DNA from: Symsagittifera roscoffensis
Lineage: Eukaryota > Xenacoelomorpha > Acoela > Convolutidae
Reading direction: 5' to 3'
DNA length: 64,000 nucleotides
Assembly (NCBI RefSeq): GCF_963678635.1
Contig: NC_087066.1
Location: 28,897,301 to 28,961,300 of the forward strand
Position numbers and translations under genes: made by a program. The notes beneath the pieces are model-generated. The model made no database searches. It had not been told where the DNA came from and saw nothing but the letters and a program-made list of their open reading frames with translations. Numbering within the stretch: position 1 is the first letter of the stretch; the number at the start of each line of letters is the position of its first letter. Positions 33,201 through 41,707 of this stretch are shown in pieces.

Positions 33201-34882
33201 GCCAAAAGTTGGACTGAAAGGTCATCTGCCATTTGCACACAGTGGTATGCTTGTGAGCAATCAAGTTTGGTAAACAAGCTCTTTCCTGCGAAGTGGTTCG
33301 AAGCATCGGTCATGTTTGAGATCGGAAAGTTGCTGTTGATATAGTCATTCTTGAGTGAATGGTTTATCCTTCTGAGGTCAATCAACATCCGCAATTTACC
33401 AGATGGCTTTCGATGTGCAAATAGTGGACTACTGTATTTTGAATGTGACAATGTTGTTATAAGTCCATAATAGTGCATAAGGGCAAGTTCCACTGTCAAT
33501 TCGTGTCGCAAATGTATCGGCGTGGGTGGTCCTTGTGTATACAGAGGTCGTGTGTGTTCCGGTTTTAGTTTGATTTTGAGGTCGGAATTGTACCCAACAT
33601 CGAATCTATGTTTGGCGAAGATGTCCGAAAAGTCAACAAGCAAATCTTCTACTTTTGACCTTTGGTCTTCTGTCAACACTGAATTCTCCCACTTAAAGTT
33701 CTTGATAAATGTCAATCGATCTTGACATTTCGTTTTCGGTTCAAGTTTTTCAAGACCTTGAAAATGAAGAATTTGGTCGTAAATGTCGCGTTGGATTTGA
33801 GGAAGTAATTCAGGGTTTTGACATGTTTCAGGCGTAGGAAACCAAAATTTTTCATACTCAGGTTCATGCTTCATTTGGGGCTGCTGACTATCACACGATT
33901 GTTGAATTAGCTCATTAATGCCCATTTCAATATCGTCCGGGTGGTTCATTTTTGCAAATGCAATCATTTCAGGTTCGATGGGGAATAAATTTTCTGCTTC
34001 TTTCAGAGTCAGAATTGAAAATTTCCCAATTTCGGTTTTGAAAGGCAAAGTAATGTGATGATCGGTGATGTTAAACGCTGTGATATACAACAGGTTGTTT
34101 TTCAGCACTTCGCTTATTGAAGAAGTGAACGCAATTTCACAGTTTTCTTCAAATTCCTGAGCTGGAATCACGATTCCGGTAGTTTTTTCCATGTCTTGAC
34201 ATGTGTTCTCTAGCTGGCATTCTACAAGAATTGTCTGATGCGGGGCTATTGTTTGACGTTTTGTCATAAGCAAAGGGAATTTTTTCACTCTATTGACTCT
34301 TCTTGGCTCGTTTGGAGGTTTTATTTCGTTGATTTGAAGGGTCATATCTTTGAAATGCAGTAGATTATACTTCGGACAGACATGAATATGATGTTTTTTA
34401 TAGAAAGGATTTCCTAGAATTATTGAATTGGCTGCATGAAGAACGAGAAATGATTCTATAAAGGTCATGTCTGCCAATCGGAATTCTAACGTTACTTCAG
34501 TTTCAATGGAGACTTGTTGTCCTCCTGCCATTCTAACTCTCTTCAGTTTAGGTTCATTTACTTCAAGAGGGCGAAATAGCGATTTTTCTTCTTTTAGGTC
34601 TTCAAATGTCTGTTTTGAGATAACATTTGCGCAGGCTCCTGTATCGACCAGGGCTCTACGTTGTAATCCCGATGAGAAACGTATTTTCGTGTACGTCAGT
34701 ACTGTTCCTTCCGCAGGGATTATTGCGTAAAGGCTAAGTATCTCATCAGGTTGGAAAAGTTCGTTAGGTGATGATTTAGGTGATTTCGATGATTTAGGGG
34801 GCTGACTCAGTGGCTTTATTAGTTTTTTGGCTCGTTTGGGAACGGGAAGTTTTGTCCGCGTCCTTGTGGTTTCTGTCGCCAC
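30269..34882 (-). CDS. pol: Element 1 Pol: protease, reverse transcriptase, RNase H, integrase
   Basis: The frame is open for 1,537 codons. Its first codon is GTG, so entry is by -1 frameshift from gag at 34822-34828, not by initiation. Protease: LVDTGACANVI near residue 80. RT: LFTKLDCSQAYH near 540 and an FMDD active site (605-608) in place of YxDD. RNase H: the first catalytic Asp is in LCDASYHGTG near 757. Integrase: HHCC zinc finger (H1079, H1086, C1116, C1119), then D1151 (QIDIVGP), D1209 (LADLGKTF) and E1245 (VERSHGP). A chromo/GPY-like C-terminal region and a Pro/Ala-rich tail follow. PR-RT-RH-IN order defines Ty3/Gypsy. No inactivating change is seen. Confidence 0.95.
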   Translation of the reverse strand: MATETTRTRTKLPVPKRAKKLIKPLSQPPKSSKSPKSSPNELFQPDEILSLYAIIPAEGTVLTYTKIRFSSGLQRRALVDTGACANVISKQTFEDLKEEKSLFRPLEVNEPKLKRVRMAGGQQVSIETEVTLEFRLADMTFIESFLVLHAANSIILGNPFYKKHHIHVCPKYNLLHFKDMTLQINEIKPPNEPRRVNRVKKFPLLMTKRQTIAPHQTILVECQLENTCQDMEKTTGIVIPAQEFEENCEIAFTSSISEVLKNNLLYITAFNITDHHITLPFKTEIGKFSILTLKEAENLFPIEPEMIAFAKMNHPDDIEMGINELIQQSCDSQQPQMKHEPEYEKFWFPTPETCQNPELLPQIQRDIYDQILHFQGLEKLEPKTKCQDRLTFIKNFKWENSVLTEDQRSKVEDLLVDFSDIFAKHRFDVGYNSDLKIKLKPEHTRPLYTQGPPTPIHLRHELTVELALMHYYGLITTLSHSKYSSPLFAHRKPSGKLRMLIDLRRINHSLKNDYINSNFPISNMTDASNHFAGKSLFTKLDCSQAYHCVQMADDLSVQLLAFNFGSRTYAYKCLAQGLSKSVTGFSSFIRHYLDPCLAADLCTQFMDDIGSAVYNFDEMIPTLSKIFECVRKSGLKLSPNKCEIGTQRLKFLGNVITPAGVSPEQEKISTFLKKIKMPQTVKQVKRLVGFVQFFRNYMPSLGEKLIPFYRLLRKDVAFQTDEEHHKSLEVLKHDLIQATDITLRLPKPGLQYVILCDASYHGTGFVLMVEDYVKTDNKGEMKTYAPVSFGSRLFNTAQLKFSIYYKEFLALYFALDHFSHFIWGSSKPVIILTDNRSLTQFFQAKTIPPSVWNFLDRVMAFNIIIAHIPGKANYAADFLSRMQTDPSASLSLKLTDKIPVREIQIDTTAKVPDASLNLIQPMEEIFPEKKKLDDNLRTQLIELGLYENVMRELNTQDDSDTIQPQNFVRLSGPLIAAVGYPDPADIFHDLNLSHEVLNLKNEQEKDPDIEDVKNWIRNEQVPNLTYENSRKKKYAKQFNRLILENDVLYRNFFDDTGKVKYKQYCLPKHRWKEVVYRLHNSPTGGHLGMTRTSEEFRKRFYLPGFTEFLKNTIKNCLTCLQLKQATAKHQIPPLQPISSLQCFPGDMMQIDIVGPMKSPVYKFVLTGIDVFSKYLFAAPLTNASADTVARELTKMFFVHSYIPKKILADLGKTFTSELMHELTTLLEIQLNHATLKHPQTIGLVERSHGPLKRILKLNTNEQWSDWHKYVPLATFIHNTSYSSSIGCCPSSIFHGREPTKPLDLRFSTKAIETVTAESDFVTAMQDAMLEKFKETKKNLISAYHKYRGYYDQKALAQPLKQHSFCLLLNPLLLTQSDFGSKSMQVWIPLYRVEKVLTNSNYIIRKMGTNFTQCVHRIRLRPVIPQHQPEDLEIIDPSKFETDPSLAKYRSEPGLFDDSLPQLLDDIQPANGGQSNLPDAPARIRLSVHLRGPAAAPIAPAAVPIPAAAPIVAPLPLVPLPIAAPPPPALPPDPDPEP

Positions 34883-35013
34883 CAGCAGTGACTTGCTGTG
34901 TGGTTAAATTTTCCACAAACGTCACAAAATTTGGCTGATGATCGCACCATTGGTCCAAAAGGTCCGTTGGGATTTTGCGTTTCAGCTTGAGGCATTTGAT
35001 TTACGACAAATTG
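34819..35013 (-). CDS. gag: Element 1 Gag nucleocapsid extension beyond the UAA (zinc knuckle)
   Basis: In the same frame as gag, directly after the UAA, 64 codons follow before a UAA at 34819-34821. They contain a full CCHC knuckle, CDVCGKFNHTASHC, with C-x2-C-x4-H-x4-C spacing. The UAA is followed by CAA UUU, close to the CAR-YYA context known to promote readthrough in tobacco mosaic virus. Either the stop is leaky or this copy has a nonsense mutation. The nucleocapsid would be made only by readthrough. Confidence 0.8.
   Translation of the reverse strand, partial: QFVVNQMPQAETQNPNGPFGPMVRSSAKFCDVCGKFNHTASHCWWRQKPQGRGQNFPFPNEPKN
34822..34828 (-). promoter_or_regulatory. Gag-Pol -1 frameshift slippery site A AAA AAC
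   Basis: In the gag frame the codons are CCA AAA AAC, immediately followed by the UAA stop at 34819-34821. This is a canonical X-XXY-YYZ heptamer, as used by mouse mammary tumour virus. Slipping back one base enters the pol frame exactly (AAA AAA CUA). No strong downstream pseudoknot was identified by eye. Confidence 0.8.
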
Positions 35014-36114
35014 TTACGTCGGATATTTCTGGGACTGTTGAAATTGTGCTGATGGATGCATTTGAACCATTGGCTGTTGATTTTGGTACATAATTGGGTA
35101 CTGCTGATTTTGGGGGTACAATTGCGAATATGGCTGTTGTGCAACTGGTGGCATATGGTGAAAGTTTGGCTGAGTATTGTTGAAATCAAATTTATTTTGC
35201 CAATTATTTCTACGTCTTCCGCCTCTGTTGCCTCGTTGTTGTCCATACCCATTATTTTGGTTCGGCTGATAGCCACTATACTGATCACTCTGACTGTTGT
35301 TGTTCCGATTTTGTTCGGGAAGCGGATTCGATTGTTTATTCGACTGCTCAGTTATTTGTGATCTCATTTCGTTAAGCTGCTTCTCCATTTTTTCCTGATT
35401 TGTGGACAATTTTGTGATAGCGCTTATTAAATTTTCTGAGACTTTGTTTACTTCGTTGAATCCGTCTTCCGGGTAATCGTCTTTTCGGCAAATCTCACGA
35501 ATTGTGATTTGCTTCTTGGTCGGGTTGCACAGTTCCTGAACTGTAGTTGCAGGTGGTTGTTCCATCAGCTTTGATCTCAGCCAACCTGGCATTCCCTTAA
35601 TGAACAGTCGTTTAATTTGTTCATTTCGGTTGTCATGTACAGCATCTATCCTTTCTTGCCTTTGAGCAGTTTCTCGGTGGAATCGTGCTGCTTCTGCTGC
35701 TGCAGGTGCTCCAATTATTGCAGGATCAATTGGGGCGACAGCTGGCAAATCTGGTGTCGGATACGCTCGCTGCGCTTTTTTCGTTAAGTTGACCAAGAAA
35801 TTCTCTGGGGTATCTGTTTTCGGGTTGAATCGCAGTTGTTCTAAATTCAAAACGTGGATTTCTTGAAGTTGGGGGTTGCAAAAGTGATCCCTCAGGGCTA
35901 TGAGACTCGCGGGAACGTTCGCTCGAGTTGCTGGTCCTAGTGTCTGGTAGAATCGCAGCGCGTTGTCTCGTAGGTGCAGTTGCAAGAAGTTCGCTTGTTG
36001 TGCGTTTGGTATCGCTGCTACTCCGATGTAGCCTTGAAAAAGTTGCTCGAATTCTGAAAAGTCTTCTTTTTCCGTTCCTCCATAGGGTTCGACCGAAACT
36101 TGCGCGTGTGCCAT
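35014..36114 (-). CDS. gag: Element 1 Gag (capsid part), ending at an in-frame UAA
   Basis: The ATG at 36114 opens a 366-codon frame. The N-terminal half resembles the Ty3/Gypsy capsid region (EFEQLFQGYIGVAA, LRDNALRFYQTL, LRDHFCNPQL, ENFLVNLTKKAQRAYP). A coiled-coil-like stretch follows near residues 230-260, then a Gln/Asn-rich, Arg/Gly-containing tail. The frame stops at a UAA (35014-35016), but the same frame continues for 64 codons with a zinc knuckle. This UAA therefore cuts the normal end of Gag off. It forms the virus-like particle that packages the element RNA. Confidence 0.9.
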   Translation of the reverse strand: MAHAQVSVEPYGGTEKEDFSEFEQLFQGYIGVAAIPNAQQANFLQLHLRDNALRFYQTLGPATRANVPASLIALRDHFCNPQLQEIHVLNLEQLRFNPKTDTPENFLVNLTKKAQRAYPTPDLPAVAPIDPAIIGAPAAAEAARFHRETAQRQERIDAVHDNRNEQIKRLFIKGMPGWLRSKLMEQPPATTVQELCNPTKKQITIREICRKDDYPEDGFNEVNKVSENLISAITKLSTNQEKMEKQLNEMRSQITEQSNKQSNPLPEQNRNNNSQSDQYSGYQPNQNNGYGQQRGNRGGRRRNNWQNKFDFNNTQPNFHHMPPVAQQPYSQLYPQNQQYPIMYQNQQPMVQMHPSAQFQQSQKYPT

Positions 36115-36732
36115 CGTAATACAGTCGAAAGAATATCAGGGTGATACAGTTGATGATAAGATACAGCACTTATTCAATTTAGGGGGAACACTAGGGAGTT
36201 TGTTATATAAATTAGCGGTTAAAGAAGGCTAGCAGTATCACTGATCAGATTTATTGATGCAATTATATGGTTGTGCTAAAGGTTCCGTTACTTCACTTCT
36301 ATGGTGGGGAAACTTAATGACAATTATATCAATTTACTGCAGGTTTGAGTTTTGAGTTTGTTTTAACTAACTGTTTTTTGTTGATTGTTGAAAAACCTGT
36401 AGATTTGCTTTCTTTGTCTGCCTTGTCAGTAGCTCAGCTGCCCTGCCTTCTGACTGGAACAAGAAGTAGTGATGTTGTAGGTCACAATCCACATCTGCTT
36501 CTGTAGATTGGAGAAACTTTCAGCCCGGAGATGTTGAGAAGTTGAGGCTGTCTTCTTTTTCTCCCTGTCTGTCTCAGTTGTTCGCTGAATGTTACTCTGC
36601 TTTCCACATCTGAGCGTTGCTGGGTGAAACGGGTTGTGTTGCCCTGTTCTGTTTCAGCAAAGTCCGGTTGTCGTTGTCCGCTCGTGTGATGAAGATTGCA
36701 ATTGCCGATGACTTTTGGTGAATCCAGAAGTA
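36115..36732 (-). other. Element 1 leader, untranslated
   Basis: The stretch between the primer-binding site and the gag ATG. No long open frame and no obvious repeats. It is expected to hold the packaging signal, but nothing specific is visible. Confidence 0.5.
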
Positions 36733-36754
36733 GAATCTTCCGCGACAGTCACCA
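36733..36754 (-). promoter_or_regulatory. Element 1 primer-binding site
   Basis: In the element's sense the LTR is followed with no spacer by TGGTGACTGTCGCGGAAG. The leading TGG fits the CCA end of a tRNA with A at the discriminator position. I cannot name the tRNA. Confidence 0.7.
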
Positions 36755-37176
36755 TGTGATATAGTGTCCCTTCGGATGGCTGTGGACAGCTATATCGTCG
36801 TTTATTGATAATGTTGTAAGCTGTTCGAATATTAATTAGCGCTACTGGCTATCAATTGTTATTGATTGTTTCCATAATTTATATGTCTCGAGCGGTTAAG
36901 ACTTATCTTGCTTTTAAGGACGCAGGATTCGGTTCTTAACTTCTGATTATCGCTAGTCGATCGGCGCAAGTTAGATCATGATTCTAATATTTTATTCTCT
37001 TCAAGTCTACCCAATTGATTAGTAGCTCGGTCTAAATCTCCTATGATTGGTATTAATTACCATCAATATTTACATAGTTAAATAAATATAGATGTATGAA
37101 CTTCATTTCATTAACAAGGTTAATTATGTAATCTAATATAGCATAAGAATGCATGACGTCATGTAGTGATGTCACA
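36755..37176 (-). repeat. Element 1 5' LTR (422 bp)
   Basis: The transcription-start LTR. The CRE-like palindrome is at 37154-37161 and the AATAAA at about 36801-36806. Confidence 0.97.
37154..37161. promoter_or_regulatory. CRE-like palindrome TGACGTCA in the 5' LTR
   Basis: A perfect CREB/ATF consensus close to the start of U3, with a half-site-like TGATGTCA beside it. It is duplicated in the 3' LTR at 27002-27009. Promoter use is inferred. Confidence 0.5.
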
Positions 37177-37181
37177 TAGAG
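37177..37181. repeat. Right target-site duplication of element 1 (TAGAG)
   Basis: An identical five bases to 26598-26602, directly after the right LTR. Confidence 0.9.
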
Positions 37182-39722
37182 AAACTAAAAATTTCTTACG
37201 TCTCGATAAAACATAACTAGAGGTCCAGCTAAAGCTAGAGGTACCTGTTGGAAATTTTTGGAGTTTTCTTTATACTGATGCACGATGAAATGGGTAATTT
37301 CAAATTTTCATCAAAAATTGGACTTTGTACAAAACCATAGTTGTTTATCTACTAAAATAAGTTAGTTAAAATTCGAAGAAATTGGAATCTTCCCAAAGAC
37401 AACAGTTTTTTACAAAACAAACTTAGGTAACGCCACTTCAGCTGGAAAAAATGCTCGCAATCGATTCTTTCGATTGAACCCATCATCTCAGATTTCTAAG
37501 AGAAGCCAAAAAACTGTCTGAAGTTCAAAAACTTTCCGAAACCCATAAACCTTATTTCTGCTAAGGCAGAAAAAGTGGTGGCCGCATAAGCCGAAAAAAT
37601 TCCGAAAGCGTGTTGATCGATTGAACACTCAACCATGGAGGTGGCATAGTAGTTTTCGGAAATTTCCAAACAAAATGCCAATAAATCATAAATTCCGCTT
37701 TTCAGAGAATCATAGCTTGTCTAAAATTTTTAGGGCGTAGCCGCTAATGCAGAAGGGATTCAACCAAGTTTTGATTTCGATTGAACGCCAAAATTCAGAT
37801 TTGCGAGTGTAGTTTTCCAAATGAAGAACTTCAAAACATTGGAATAAAATCCCCCATAGACTTTTCCGGCGCTGTAGAAAAAGGATTATAGTTAAAAAAA
37901 AGACTAGGCGTATATGCAGGCACACAGAGAACTTGGTGGTATTTCCATTGGTAGAAGTTTTTTGAAAATCGAAAAATTATTCTATCTATTGATACCCCTT
38001 GTTTTGAAAATCAGTTGTGTAGTTTCCAAGACAAATAAAGCTTTTGCTAAAAGTGAGAAAATCTTTACCAAACGCAATACCTAACATTTTCATAATACCT
38101 GATTTTATCAAAGAAAAATTTGCAAACATTCAAAGCAAGCTTGTTGAAATTGAAACTAGCAACGGAACAAAACTTACGAAGCGGAAACTAAGCCGACAAT
38201 CTTTGAGGAGACACCAGTTGAGCTGAAAAAAGATGATTTTATAAAAAAAAAATCAAAACGTTTGAAGGGACGTACAGTGATTAACACTTGCTATCATGAC
38301 TCTTGCTGAGAGAACAAGAAAAATCAGCGATGTTGCACACAAGTCGACAAAATTGGACGACACAGACGAAAGTCCAACAACTCAATTTTTCCCGGAAAAA
38401 ATCAATTAGAAACATACTAAAAAACAAGATCCAGGTGAAACTCGATCCCCAAAACCTTAGCATGAACCCCAAAATCAAACGCGTTACATCCAGGCCAAGT
38501 TGGAAGGAACCTGAAAGTTGCTCGGGTTCGCTAATTAAGCAATTCTTGTACAAAAAGTTGTTTACGGGAAAAAACTCTGATTCCGGATTACAAAAACACT
38601 TGCTCTCGCAAGTGTAATAAAAAAACTAGATCTAAAAAAGGCTCATATAAGCAAACGATGCTTTTCAAAATGAAATTACATTGAACCGACCACTAATCCA
38701 AGAATATCAACTGTGAAGCAAGGATAGCCAGTTGCTTTGCAAATTTTATCCTTTTGCAAAGCAGTGTCGTTTTTGGCCTGGTAAGATGAGACATGTATAC
38801 ATGCTTCAAAATTTTGAGAATTAAGAATAATCGATAACAGTTGTCTTCAAAAAACTAATTTCAGACAAAAGAAGCGGAAACAATTTAAAAGTATTTTGGA
38901 AACTTGAAATTTGTTGGAAAACTTCTTTGCCAAGAAAGCGCTAAACGAAGCTCTTCACAATAGTTGCTTTTTAAATAAAATCAAGTTTACTTATCCTCAC
39001 TGACCAATTTTCATGTTGCTAACGTTACTCAATTGCTTTACCCGCTCGAAACTAGACTAAAACTCACCAATTTCAGACATTACTAAATGATGGAAACGTT
39101 TCAATCAACGTGTCGAGGAAACGTTTCAATCAATGTTTATCACAACCCCTTGGGAATCTCATGTTACCAGTCAAGCTTGCATCTTATATAAGGGGGTATA
39201 GTTATTGGCAGCTATATTAAAGAAAGGATAGACGGCTGCTGTGCAAGTAGCACAAAATGATCTAACCAGAGTAAATTATCAGAACAAAACACAGAAGCGA
39301 AGTGGAGTTTCGCACCACTTTCGATACAAAAATGAAAGACTAAGAAAGAAAAGTTGAAAAAAAAAACATCAAACATCAGTTTTTTGTAATAAGTTATAAA
39401 AATTGGAAACGAAAAAAAAAACTCCTGGAAAAAAATTACCTGGGCCATCAGAAACTTTACTAAGAGCTTTCAAAAAGCTAAAAAAGAAACCAAATGTTTC
39501 TTCGGGACCTAGGCTTTCAAAAGTTTTCAATTTCCACAAAAAATAGGTCTCGACTGGAATCGAACTTCTGGGATTTGTCGTCTCAAGCATGGGTGTTACA
39601 ATTGCATCAAATGAACACACCTTGAAATTATAAAGAGAACAACTTCCGAAAGTTTTTAATGAGCAGTATAAAACGAACAACAACAACAAAAAACTTAAAT
39701 TGAAATAGAAATACATCTATTT
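37182..39722. other. Dispersed repeats, no gene seen
   Basis: The segment 37370-37960 has units of the ~170-bp satellite-like family, and 37850-38270 matches about 3200-3540 (ATTTTCATAATACCTGATTTTATC, ACTTAC-AAGCGGAAAC-AAGCCGA, GAGACACCAG-TGAGC). So the same composite repeat is present twice in the window. A perfect 8-bp hairpin (ACACTTGC/GCAAGTGT) is at 38596-38615. The rest is plain AT-rich DNA. Confidence 0.55.
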
Positions 39723-40077
39723 CGCTATACATCAGTCGTTGAGTTGCCGAAGGAGACGGTCAGGGAACAAGTTCTTGTATTTTTCTTTCTGTGTTGTGCT
39801 ACTCCATGGTAATCGATTATTGAGTTTCACTGAGTAACAGGTACGCTGAGGTAAGATATCTTTCAAAAGATGGGATAGTGTAGAAACTATACGCTCATAA
39901 AGTTTTCGATCACATTCCGCAATTATCTTTTTGACCGGAGTGAAGGTCTGTTTGATTTCCATTCGTTTCGCTCGGCGCTGTACTGCATTTATTTTATTCA
40001 GAAGATAAACAGGTGAGCCTTCCCAAGCGGACGCTCCGTAAAAAAATATGCGATTTCACCAAAAACTTCGTATCAAA
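39723..40077 (-). pseudogene. LINE C-terminal fragment interrupted by element 2
   Basis: The frame reads YGASAWEGSPVYLLNKINAVQRRAKRM, then LYERIVSTLSHLLKDILP and a final LNNRLPWSSTTQKEKYKNLFPDRLL. This order matches the C terminus of CR1/Rex/Jockey-like LINE reverse transcriptases. A one-base slip in a T-run near 40050 shifts the frame just before the giant element starts. The homology runs up to its LTR, so element 2 inserted into this LINE. Confidence 0.65.
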
Positions 40078-41498
40078 TGTAACATTCGCCCAAATATCAC
40101 ACAGCGACGGAGCGTAGAAAAAGTACCTATTAACGACTGGCAGGCGTCAGTTACCTTAATTCTACTCGTTTTTCACCGTCTCGACCTTGCCAGTTGATTT
40201 TCTGGTCTGTTTAGGGCAAAGTAAAAAGTTACCATTTTTAGGCCATCAGTCAAACGACTTTTGATCAGCTTTCGTTTGCATGCGAACACAACCACATAGC
40301 TGAGTCTCGGATCCTCAGACTACGTGATTGTCATTAAAAACACGGCTCGAACCACCTATTTTTATATGTTTTTGTGTGACAGTTTTATATTAAATCCATT
40401 GGAGATGGATTGACCCTTTCCTTTTTCTATCTACTCATGCTCTGAAATATTAAATAATAACGGTGTTAATTAAGATCTAGGACATTACAACAGCTGTTAT
40501 AGTCAGTTTACCCAGTCCCTTCACATATAACAGTCTCTGGGGGACCAAGCCTCCGCTCCCGTGATTTTCTTGAGATAACACTCTTATCTCCTATATTTCG
40601 TGTCCCGGGAGGGTTCCGTGGTATTTCTCTTCCCCCCACTGAAGCCTCCGTCTCCACAAATATCCGTCGCTAAGGTCCTTATCGTGTGTTCTTGCCACGA
40701 TAAGAGGCTCCGTGTTTTTCTGTCTCTGATACAACTGTTCTTCACAATCTATATCGTGGTTCTGATTTTCGTCTTTTTTATTCAAAATGGCCGTCTTTTT
40801 TCTATTTCTCAGAAATGTTCTTCTTCCAATCGAAATTTTAAAAATAAAAATTCTAGAACATTCTGACCCTCCGTCGCAACAATTTTTTGTTCATAAGGCC
40901 TTTAGTCACTTTTTTTTCTGTCGCGGGAAGGTTATGCTGTGTCATCCGGCAGAATGGCACATACTCCCCGGACAAGTCTCCATCAATGTCCCTATTGATC
41001 GCACAACACCGGGTTATCGTCAAGTAGGTATCCATTTTTCTGTAACCAATCTTACAAATTGCATAAGAAAATGAAATTTATCTACTCCACTTCAACTCAC
41101 TACGTGTTCACAAATGGCATCGTACTACATCTCACTGCCTTTCAACATTTTCACAAAATTTGCACCATGAGGAGTGTCCTAGATAAAATTTCTTTTCTGA
41201 ATACTTACGTCATCTCGCCATAAAACTTCTTTTCGCCTCTGATTAAAAAGTGGGACGTGGCACGGCCACGCACCCGTTAAAATTAACTTAACACTACTCA
41301 CCAAGTATAATCAGTCATTTATGCGGTCCTTTCCATATTAAAACTAAGAAACTCTGTGGCTAGGAAAGTTATTGAGTTACCCACTCTTCCCGAGCGAGTT
41401 TACTCAAACTTACCATGTCGCCACACAGTGAATTTGTGTCTTACACAGGTTAAAAACTTCAGTCGGGAATAAATAGGTAAATATACTCACCTATGCTC

Positions 41499-41506
41499 CT
41501 TATATA
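41499..41506 (-). promoter_or_regulatory. Candidate TATA box in the element 2 LTR
   Basis: Sense TATATAAG about 165 bases into U3. It is the best TATA-like match on the correct strand in this part of the LTR, ahead of the AATAAA near 40780. Confidence 0.4.
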
Positions 41507-41571
41507 CATACATAGATAGTAGTAACTAAAATCAACAATTTCAACAATTTTAACAATTGCAACATTTTCAA

Positions 41572-41590
41572 AGTTTGGTCTGACCAAACT
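41572..41590. promoter_or_regulatory. Perfect 9-bp palindrome in U3 (AGTTTGGTC-T-GACCAAACT)
   Basis: Two perfect 9-base arms with a single central base, just upstream of the TATA-like box in the element's sense. It looks like a binding site for a dimeric factor; which one is unknown. Confidence 0.5.
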
Positions 41591-41670
41591 AGATCAAAAC
41601 AAAAAATTTAACAAGTTCAATAATCAAAACTTGGTTGATTTGTTCAAGTTTTTACACACAAAGACAATCA

Positions 41671-41699
41671 ATTTTTTTTCTCCTTCTCTTCTCTTCTTC
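41671..41699 (-). promoter_or_regulatory. Element 2 polypurine tract
   Basis: The sense strand has 28 consecutive purines (41672-41699) ending one base before the LTR's TG. It begins nine bases after the stop of the giant ORF. This is the expected position of the plus-strand primer for reverse transcription. Confidence 0.85.
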
Positions 41700-41707
41700 G
41701 GTCATCT

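Larger units (their letters stand above)
26603..37176 (-). mobile_element. Complete Ty3/Gypsy-like LTR retrotransposon (element 1, 10,574 bp)
   Basis: It is bounded by two 422-bp LTRs starting TGTGAT and ending GTCACA, with a perfect TAGAG duplication at 26598-26602 and 37177-37181. The LTRs differ at only two positions (99.5% identity), so insertion is recent. It is transcribed from right to left: 5' LTR, PBS, gag, pol (PR-RT-RNase H-INT order, hence Ty3/Gypsy), a macro-domain ORF, a partial second macro ORF, tandem repeats, 3' LTR. All main frames are open except an in-frame UAA in gag. No envelope-like ORF is present. Confidence 0.97.
40078..41670 (-). repeat. Element 2 3' LTR (1,593 bp)
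   Basis: The outer edge is set by the direct repeat with 63574. The inner edge is set by a 28-base purine tract directly upstream of TGATTGTC in the element's sense. The LTR therefore runs TGATTG...GTTACA, with canonical TG/CA ends. A TATATAAG box lies at 41499-41506 and an AATAAA at about 40777-40782. The inner edge cannot be confirmed because the 5' LTR is cut by the window. Confidence 0.8.

Noticed and set aside
35001-35288. Second minus-strand frame overlapping the end of gag
   Set aside because: Low-complexity shadow of the Gln/Asn-rich Gag tail in another frame. The zinc knuckle lies in the gag frame, not here.
39541-39640. tRNA-like T-arm (GTTCGATTCC on the minus strand)
   Set aside because: No matching acceptor 5' strand, D-arm or A-box; only a B-box-like match, possibly from an old tRNA-derived repeat.
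40591-41074. Open frames on both strands within the element 2 LTR
   Set aside because: They lie wholly inside the LTR, have no recognisable domains, and overlap each other antisense.
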